From positions 31,336,367 to 31,400,366 of the forward strand of contig NC_092525.1 in assembly GCF_037038585.1 (NCBI RefSeq): a stretch of 64,000 nt of DNA, written 5' to 3'. The stretch's first letter is position 1. Each line of letters opens with the position of its first letter. This document shows positions 62,201 to 64,000 of this stretch, piece after piece. Position numbers and translations under genes: made by a program. Origin of the DNA: Patagioenas fasciata. Its lineage: Eukaryota > Chordata > Aves > Columbiformes > Columbidae. Under the pieces are notes generated by a model. That model made no database searches. It had not been told where the DNA came from and was given only the letters and a program-made list of their open reading frames with translations.

Positions 62201-62634
62201 CTTCATCAGGCAGCATCGCTAATGATTCAGCTAATGCCATTTTTCCTAGTAAGCCATATTCTGTTTCTGTCAGGTCAGCAACAGAAGGGAATGGTCCTGA
62301 TACCAATCCTCTTGCTGTCTTCCGGGCACCAAGAACATTGCAGCCACCCCCAGGGACATTTTATAAGCCGCCCTCTAACAAATCAAAACAAAATGGAGAG
62401 GGTTCTTCTCCTAAAGTTTGTGCACCAACCAGTGCTAGTTCTGTGCTTCACCAGGATGATACTGTGAAACTGGCTAGGAGCTCTGCACTTCCGTCAGGTG
62501 ATCCTGAACAAAACACAAATGAACAAAAAACTAGCTCAGAGGATATTCACCCCACAGATCTGAAGCCTACTTACCAGAGACTGAGACCAAAAAGGATACA
62601 GGAACTGGAACACAGGGAAGCTCATTTTGTATAG
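14021..62634 (+). CDS. ARHGAP29: ARHGAP29, Rho GTPase-activating protein 29 (PARG1), 23 coding exons
   Basis: Established role: stimulates GTP hydrolysis mainly on RhoA, lowering Rho/ROCK contractility; acts with Rap1, Rasip1 and Radil at junctions and binds PTPN13. Join: 14021-14282, 36164-36307, 43334-43430, 43824-43896, 47890-47950, 48432-48569, 48853-48917, 49394-49504, 49635-49715, 49965-50153, 50382-50519, 51828-52018, 53834-54000, 54542-54670, 54918-55016, 56533-56696, 56944-57132, 57287-57424, 59039-59271, 60057-60360, 60526-60634, 61078-61197, 61742-62634. This sums to 4,095 nt, in phase throughout, 1,364 residues (human about 1,261). Domains: F-BAR/coiled coil about 213-500; C1 about 676-722 with C687, C690, C701, C704, H709, C712, C720; RhoGAP about 730-950 with GIYR finger R770, K807, LPEP 813-816 and N904; C-terminal Phe-Val PDZ ligand. 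The ATG at 14,021 has an in-frame stop at 13,967 and G at -3. ARHGAP45 and GMIP share the architecture, but exon-by-exon similarity fits ARHGAP29. The gene is intact. Confidence 0.95.
23455..23525 (+). mobile_element. Probable CR1 LINE 3'-end remnant
   Basis: The stretch from 'catggcaggg' to 'ttggaccttgatcttcat' and 'aggt...tttcc' follows, in order, the conserved 3' UTR of avian CR1 (a catggcagggg / ttgga / gatgatctt / aggtcccttcc pattern). It is too decayed to assign a subfamily, and no octamer tail remains. Limits are approximate. If correct it supports a sauropsid source. Confidence 0.5.
28726..28823 (+). promoter_or_regulatory. Cluster of RFX X-box-like motifs
   Basis: GATGCCATGACAAC (28,792-28,805) matches the palindromic X-box consensus GTTGCCATGGCAAC at 12 of 14 positions. 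GTTGCCATGATACC (28,810-28,823) matches at 11. Further half sites are GGTTGCAATGG (28,726-28,736) and GTTGCCAAAG (28,751-28,760). Four sites in under 100 bp of intron suggest, but do not show, an RFX-bound enhancer. Confidence 0.35.
35731..35821 (+). repeat. Direct repeat copy 1, upstream of exon 3
   Basis: Starts TGCCAAAAATCTT and ends ATCTGAATCTG. It aligns with 36,642-36,736 almost without gaps at roughly 70% identity, highest at both ends. The origin is unrecognised. Confidence 0.6.
36164..36307 (+). CDS. ARHGAP29: ARHGAP29 coding exon 3, residues 88-135
   Basis: Acceptor ctttttTCAG, donor GTAAGG. Encodes a helical segment ([18 protein letters not shown] and SVDILSAAG motifs) conserved in ARHGAP29. 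The length of 144 nt is a multiple of three and both ends are phase 1, so skipping would stay in frame. A diverged direct repeat flanks it. Confidence 0.93.
36642..36736 (+). repeat. Direct repeat copy 2, downstream of exon 3
   Basis: Same orientation as copy 1 and offset from it by 911 bp. Conserved blocks are TGCCAAAAATCTT, GTGAAGAA and TGAGC...AATCTG. Confidence 0.6.
37701..37725 (+). repeat. 10-bp tandem repeat, 2.5 units
   Basis: TAATGGTGTT twice, then TAATG. Close by, TTTGAGTATC also occurs twice (about 37,747-37,770). Likely slippage products. Confidence 0.8.
40236..40255 (+). repeat. Poly(T) run of 20
   Basis: Homopolymer T in intron 3. No element body is recognisable on the minus strand next to it. 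Confidence 0.85.
43245..43290 (+). repeat. 23-bp tandem duplication upstream of exon 4
   Basis: Units 43,245-43,267 and 43,268-43,290 are adjacent and differ at two neighbouring positions. The second unit ends 43 bp before exon 4, within branch-point distance. Confidence 0.85.
43334..43430 (+). CDS. ARHGAP29: ARHGAP29 coding exon 4, residues 136-168
   Basis: Acceptor tttttttctgAAG, donor GTAACT. Encodes the highly conserved stretch around VNFKEV.EENK and [12 protein letters not shown]. The 393-bp intron that follows holds one G/T-rich tract (about 43,590-43,650) and nothing else seen. Confidence 0.93.
43824..43896 (+). CDS. ARHGAP29: ARHGAP29 coding exon 5, residues 168-192
   Basis: Acceptor ttttctggCAG, donor GTAGGC. 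Encodes SDFLMGDV and LPVSRRSR, which align to the family. It ends at phase 0. Confidence 0.88.
43897..47889 (+). other. ARHGAP29: Intron 5, about 4.0 kb
   Basis: A 92-codon open frame at 45,737-46,015 has no recognisable domain and no supporting splice context. A G/T-only tract lies at 46,561-46,678 and an A/C-only tract at about 46,939-46,978. Nothing else seen. Confidence 0.7.
46561..46678 (+). repeat. G/T-only tract in intron 5
   Basis: Over 100 bases almost entirely of G and T on the sense strand, with GGGTT, GTTG and GGGTTTGGG units. Antisense open frames across it are composition artefacts. Confidence 0.75.
47890..47950 (+). CDS. ARHGAP29: ARHGAP29 coding exon 6, residues 193-213
   Basis: Acceptor accaaccAG, donor GTAGGT. 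A 61-nt exon encoding SFENLSVES, which matches the family, then a short linker into the F-BAR region. It is too short to find by open frame alone. The acceptor's pyrimidine tract is weak. The 481-bp intron that follows shows nothing. Confidence 0.87.
48432..48569 (+). CDS. ARHGAP29: ARHGAP29 coding exon 7, residues 213-259, start of F-BAR region
   Basis: Acceptor ctttatttccAG, donor GTGAGT. Encodes the [21 protein letters not shown] helix that opens the F-BAR/coiled-coil region, a membrane-curvature and dimerisation module in this RhoGAP subfamily. Confidence 0.94.
48853..48917 (+). CDS. ARHGAP29: ARHGAP29 coding exon 8, residues 259-280
   Basis: Acceptor tttttaaCAG followed at once by AAG (a NAGNAG), donor GTGAGT. 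Encodes part of an F-BAR helix ([13 protein letters not shown]). Use of the second AG would drop one Glu codon in frame. The 476-bp intron that follows holds only AT-rich sequence. Confidence 0.9.
49394..49504 (+). CDS. ARHGAP29: ARHGAP29 coding exon 9, residues 281-317
   Basis: Acceptor taattttAG, donor GTAAGC, phase 0 at both ends. Encodes [17 protein letters not shown] and an alanine/leucine helix of the F-BAR region. The next intron is only 130 bp. Confidence 0.93.
49635..49715 (+). CDS. ARHGAP29: ARHGAP29 coding exon 10, residues 318-344
   Basis: Acceptor tttcctatctAG, donor GTTGGT (weak), phase 0 at both ends. Encodes [20 protein letters not shown], a conserved charged coiled-coil helix. 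Failure to splice would read into intron 10 and stop at 49,911-49,913. Confidence 0.93.
49965..50153 (+). CDS. ARHGAP29: ARHGAP29 coding exon 11, residues 345-407
   Basis: Acceptor gcattctgCAG, donor GTAAGA, phase 0. Encodes the heart of the coiled coil: [23 protein letters not shown] and [16 protein letters not shown] blocks, near-identical to the family. Confidence 0.96.
50382..50519 (+). CDS. ARHGAP29: ARHGAP29 coding exon 12, residues 408-453
   Basis: Acceptor gttttctctAG, donor GTAAGC, phase 0. Continues the F-BAR helices and ends with the conserved QCDLTLKA block. Confidence 0.95.
50520..51827 (+). other. ARHGAP29: Intron 12, about 1.3 kb, with A/C-only tract
   Basis: An A/C-rich tract at 51,100-51,182 (AAAC and AAAG units) is the reverse-strand counterpart of the G/T tracts elsewhere. 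No other feature seen. Confidence 0.7.
51828..52018 (+). CDS. ARHGAP29: ARHGAP29 coding exon 13, residues 454-517, end of F-BAR region
   Basis: Acceptor tttctcctaaCAG, donor GTAAGT. Encodes [15 protein letters not shown] and the conserved [17 protein letters not shown] block that closes the F-BAR region, then a variable linker. Confidence 0.95.
52019..53833 (+). other. ARHGAP29: Intron 13, about 1.8 kb
   Basis: Ordinary AT-rich intron. The open frames at 52,611-52,895 and 53,581-53,769 show no domain. A T-run/A-run pair sits at about 53,653-53,673. Confidence 0.7.
53834..54000 (+). CDS. ARHGAP29: ARHGAP29 coding exon 14, residues 517-573
   Basis: Acceptor cttctttctgAAG, donor GTAGTT. Encodes a poorly conserved Ser-rich linker (SSSSTDIQ near its end). 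The call rests on reading phase and position between strongly conserved exons. Confidence 0.85.
54542..54670 (+). CDS. ARHGAP29: ARHGAP29 coding exon 15, residues 573-616
   Basis: Acceptor ttcttttcaaAAG, donor GTACGG. Encodes the conserved acidic Ser-rich linker [18 protein letters not shown], a probable phosphorylation-rich segment. A palindromic element begins 26 bp after the donor. Confidence 0.92.
54697..54774 (+). mobile_element. 78-bp near-palindromic mariner-like MITE
   Basis: Starts CAGGGTGTCTCAAAAAGG and ends ATCTTTTTGAAACACTCTG. The terminal inverted repeats match at 27 of 34 positions (six of seven mismatches are transitions), and TA lies directly outside both ends (54,695-54,696 and 54,775-54,776). 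The size, structure and TA flanks are those of a miniature mariner derivative, comparable in form to MADE1 in primates. No transposase can fit. The family name is unknown to me. Confidence 0.75.
54918..55016 (+). CDS. ARHGAP29: ARHGAP29 coding exon 16, residues 616-649
   Basis: Acceptor cattctctAG, donor GTAATG. Encodes [20 protein letters not shown] and PPSPSD, near-identical to mammals, a Ser/Thr-Pro-rich candidate phosphorylation region before the C1 domain. Confidence 0.95.
55017..56532 (+). other. ARHGAP29: Intron 16, about 1.5 kb
   Basis: AT-rich intron. No repeat, RNA gene or coding segment recognised. Confidence 0.7.
56533..56696 (+). CDS. ARHGAP29: ARHGAP29 coding exon 17, residues 649-703, first half of C1 domain
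   Basis: Acceptor attctctccAG, donor GTAAGT. Encodes [20 protein letters not shown] and FQGAECEE: zinc ligands C687, C690 and C701 with the upstream H676. The H676-C687 spacing is shorter than in diacylglycerol-binding C1 domains, which fits an atypical C1. Confidence 0.95.
56944..57132 (+). CDS. ARHGAP29: ARHGAP29 coding exon 18, residues 704-766, C1 to RhoGAP
   Basis: Acceptor tcccctgtAG, donor GTATGC. Begins with zinc ligand C704, then H709, C712 and C720, completing the C1 module split by intron 17 (247 bp). The FGVEF and [10 protein letters not shown] blocks start the RhoGAP domain. Confidence 0.96.
57287..57424 (+). CDS. ARHGAP29: ARHGAP29 coding exon 19, residues 767-812, arginine finger
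   Basis: Acceptor cttaatttCAG, donor GTATGT. Opens with GIYRVNG: R770 is the catalytic arginine finger placed into the GTPase active site. LKLYLRQ at the end carries the conserved K807. The preceding intron is 154 bp. Confidence 0.97.
57425..59038 (+). other. ARHGAP29: Intron 19, about 1.6 kb
   Basis: AT-rich, with an A-rich patch near 58,228-58,252. Open frames here show no homology. Confidence 0.7.
59039..59271 (+). CDS. ARHGAP29: ARHGAP29 coding exon 20, residues 813-890
   Basis: Acceptor ttatttcttCAG, donor GTGAGA. Encodes [15 protein letters not shown] and the RhoGAP helices through [20 protein letters not shown], with a charged, variable insert between them (about 838-853). The 785-bp intron that follows holds one short G/T tract at about 60,015-60,040. 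Confidence 0.96.
60057..60360 (+). CDS. ARHGAP29: ARHGAP29 coding exon 21, residues 890-991, end of RhoGAP domain
   Basis: Acceptor gtatttatgCAG, donor GTGAGT. Encodes [19 protein letters not shown] with the conserved N904, then the last helix ending near residue 950, then the start of the disordered tail. The 165-bp intron that follows stays open for about 40 codons if retained, then stops at 60,487-60,489. Confidence 0.96.
60526..60634 (+). CDS. ARHGAP29: ARHGAP29 coding exon 22, residues 992-1028
   Basis: Acceptor ttttgttaaCAG, donor GTTAGT. Encodes variable tail sequence with no domain. The call rests on phase and flanking splice sites. The 443-bp intron that follows shows nothing. Confidence 0.8.
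61078..61197 (+). CDS. ARHGAP29: ARHGAP29 coding exon 23, residues 1028-1068
   Basis: Acceptor ttttctgcCAG, donor GTTTGC, both ends phase 1, 120 nt, so it could be skipped in frame. Ser/Thr-rich tail, poorly conserved. The 544-bp intron that follows holds one A/C-only tract at 61,441-61,478. Confidence 0.78.
61742..62634 (+). CDS. ARHGAP29: ARHGAP29 terminal coding exon 24, residues 1068-1364
   Basis: Acceptor tttgtgtgtttttAG at 61,740-61,741, stop TAG at 62,632-62,634. Encodes the long disordered tail with family-conserved islands [30 protein letters not shown] and RPKRIQELE. It ends ...HREAHFV. The terminal Phe-Val matches the PDZ ligand through which human ARHGAP29 binds PTPN13. The open frame extends upstream of the acceptor into the intron, but that part is not family-like. 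Confidence 0.96.
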
Positions 62635-63665
62635 TGTGCAAATTCCTCTTGGACTGTAGGCAATTTGTTGATGTTGCCAGTGGAGGTTTCTCTCTGCCCC
62701 TCTACCCTTTGCCTTCCCTTGAGAATCCCACTTTTGTGCCATATTGGAGTTATTTTTATAAATGCAGCATTTTAAAAATGGGGGGGAGGGCTGGGGAATT
62801 GTGAAGGAAATAAGTCAAACTTTTTGTAATTCAGTAGCTTTTCATAAAAATTTAATGCATTCCCAGTGTAGATACAGCTAATGGGTTCACGGAATAAGAC
62901 ACTGAGCTTCATTACATCGTGTGGAATGGAGTGGTTATTCATAGAGAAACAACTCTTGCATGTAGCAGCAAAAGGAGCCATTTTTCATAGTAGATGTTAT
63001 AATAAAAATTGGAAGTTTAATGTTCACTGTCTAAGCATAAACCAAAGCTTGTGCTTTGCTCTGTAAAAGCATTTGTTCAGTTTTCTAATCAGTGCAATTA
63101 AAGCTTTGCTCCTGAACAGACTTATGTACTGGCCAGCATGGCCCATAATTATGTATCATATGTGTATATTTTAGGCAGACATGGTTACATGTTGCAAGTT
63201 TTCTATGTTGTCACTTTAATTATTTTTTTTTTTTTTATACAGCAAGGATGCACTTACCGAGCTTTACTATTTCAAAGCGGCAATCATCCACGTGTGGTTT
63301 CTTGTATGGATTAGCGAGTGGGGCAAATATGCACAGCCTGTTTTATTTGGATGCCCTTCTGGAGAGACTGCCAGTTGCAGTGGTGCTGTCTTTCCCAGTT
63401 GAATGAAGAGGCACTGATTTGCTTGCTGTAGATCAGTTTCACCACTTGACTTGGTGTAACTGAAATGAAGAGCATAGTTTCTAAGTTTCAGTGAAAGAGC
63501 TGAAAATAACCAAAAAAAAAAATCTGCATTAGTAGGTGCATCTAATGGTTTTCACTTTGTATTAAATGGTTTTTATGTGTACACTGTTATATTTGCTTTA
63601 AAATATATTAACTTGTTAACATTTCAGTGACTCTATGGTTTCTATATTTGGATTTCTTCTAACTT

Positions 63666-63671
63666 ATTAAA
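63666..63671 (+). terminator. ARHGAP29: Candidate poly(A) signal ATTAAA
   Basis: Followed at about 40-60 bp by a G/T-rich stretch (ctgcgtctgtattctgggta) that could serve as the downstream element. Of the candidates it has the best downstream context. Confidence 0.45.
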
Positions 63672-63944
63672 ATACAGACATTTGGCCTCTGCAATAGTTT
63701 AGTACTCTGCTGCGTCTGTATTCTGGGTATGGGGCGTGACACACTTTTCTTAATGAGATTACAATTAGCTTGACCCTTTCTCACATACTATAGCATACGG
63801 TTATTTTAGCATGGTACTTTCTACTGATAGAAGAACCAAGAGGACCCTCAGGACAGGAAAAGCCAAGAATCACTTTTCTGGTTTTACAACACAAAATATA
63901 ATGGACTACTCCATTTCCTTTGCCCTTCTTCCAAAAATGCCCCA

Positions 63945-63950
63945 AATAAA
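63945..63950 (+). terminator. ARHGAP29: Candidate distal poly(A) signal AATAAA
   Basis: Canonical hexamer, but no clear G/T-rich downstream element follows in the 50 bases left in the window. Confidence 0.4.
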
Positions 63951-64000
63951 ATGCCCCATTGCATTCAGTAGACATAATCCGATTTTAATTTCCAGACCAA

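Larger units (their letters stand above)
62635..63975 (+). other. ARHGAP29: ARHGAP29 3' UTR (3' end approximate)
   Basis: AT-rich sequence after the stop with several possible poly(A) signals: AATAAA 63,001; ATTAAA 63,097, 63,561 and 63,666; AATAAA 63,945. It contains a T run at about 63,221-63,236. No further gene is visible before the window ends. In mammals ABCA4 lies downstream in the same direction, and none of its coding sequence is seen here. Confidence 0.65.

Noticed and set aside
1..64000. CRISPR arrays, operons or a bacterial-type defence system
   Set aside because: The window is a spliced vertebrate gene with its spacer; no regularly spaced repeats or bacterial gene organisation.
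62635..64000. Start of the neighbouring ABCA4 gene
   Set aside because: Synteny would place it downstream, but no ABCA4-like coding segment or second CpG island is present in the remaining sequence.

Overview
The window is vertebrate nuclear DNA holding one protein-coding gene on the + strand: ARHGAP29 (also called PARG1), a Rho GTPase-activating protein. It runs from a CpG-island promoter near position 11,000 to a 3' UTR that ends close to the window's right edge. I see no second gene. The sequence looks avian: introns and spacers contain almost no interspersed repeats, there are no Alu, B1 or L1 elements, a probable 3' tail of a CR1 LINE lies in intron 2, and the gene is compact apart from introns 2 and 3. 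The call 'bird' is an inference; a non-avian sauropsid cannot be excluded.

Layout. Positions 1 to about 10,760 are AT-rich spacer with microsatellites, a degenerate palindromic repeat remnant near 4,240 and a long G/T-only tract near 8,000. About 10,770-11,690 is a CpG island without a TATA box; a consensus splice donor at 11,165 marks the probable end of noncoding exon 1. Coding exons 2 to 24 lie between 14,021 and 62,634. I placed each by homology plus GT/AG boundaries. All 23 coding segments join in phase, sum to 4,095 nt and give a 1,364-residue protein with no internal stop or frameshift. Intron 2 is about 21.9 kb and intron 3 about 7 kb; the remaining exons are clustered between 43.3 and 62.6 kb. 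The 3' UTR starts at 62,635, with candidate poly(A) signals at 63,666 and 63,945.

Protein layout. The order is: a Ser-rich N-terminus; a conserved helical segment (about 60-190); an F-BAR/coiled-coil region (about 213-500); a Ser/Pro-rich acidic linker (about 520-665); a C1 zinc finger (about 676-722); a RhoGAP domain (about 730-950) with its arginine finger at R770; and a long disordered tail ending in Phe-Val, a PDZ ligand. In the established literature ARHGAP29 inactivates RhoA downstream of Rap1/Rasip1/Radil, binds the PDZ protein PTPN13 (PTPL1), is regulated by YAP and IRF6, and is linked to cleft lip.

Nothing resembling a new multi-gene system is present. The observations worth checking are noncoding: a 78-bp mariner-like palindromic element beside exon 15, a diverged direct repeat flanking exon 3, a 23-bp tandem duplication just upstream of exon 4, two upstream ORFs in the predicted 5' UTR, an RFX-like motif cluster in intron 2, a NAGNAG acceptor at exon 8, a weak donor at exon 10, and recurrent G/T-only tracts.
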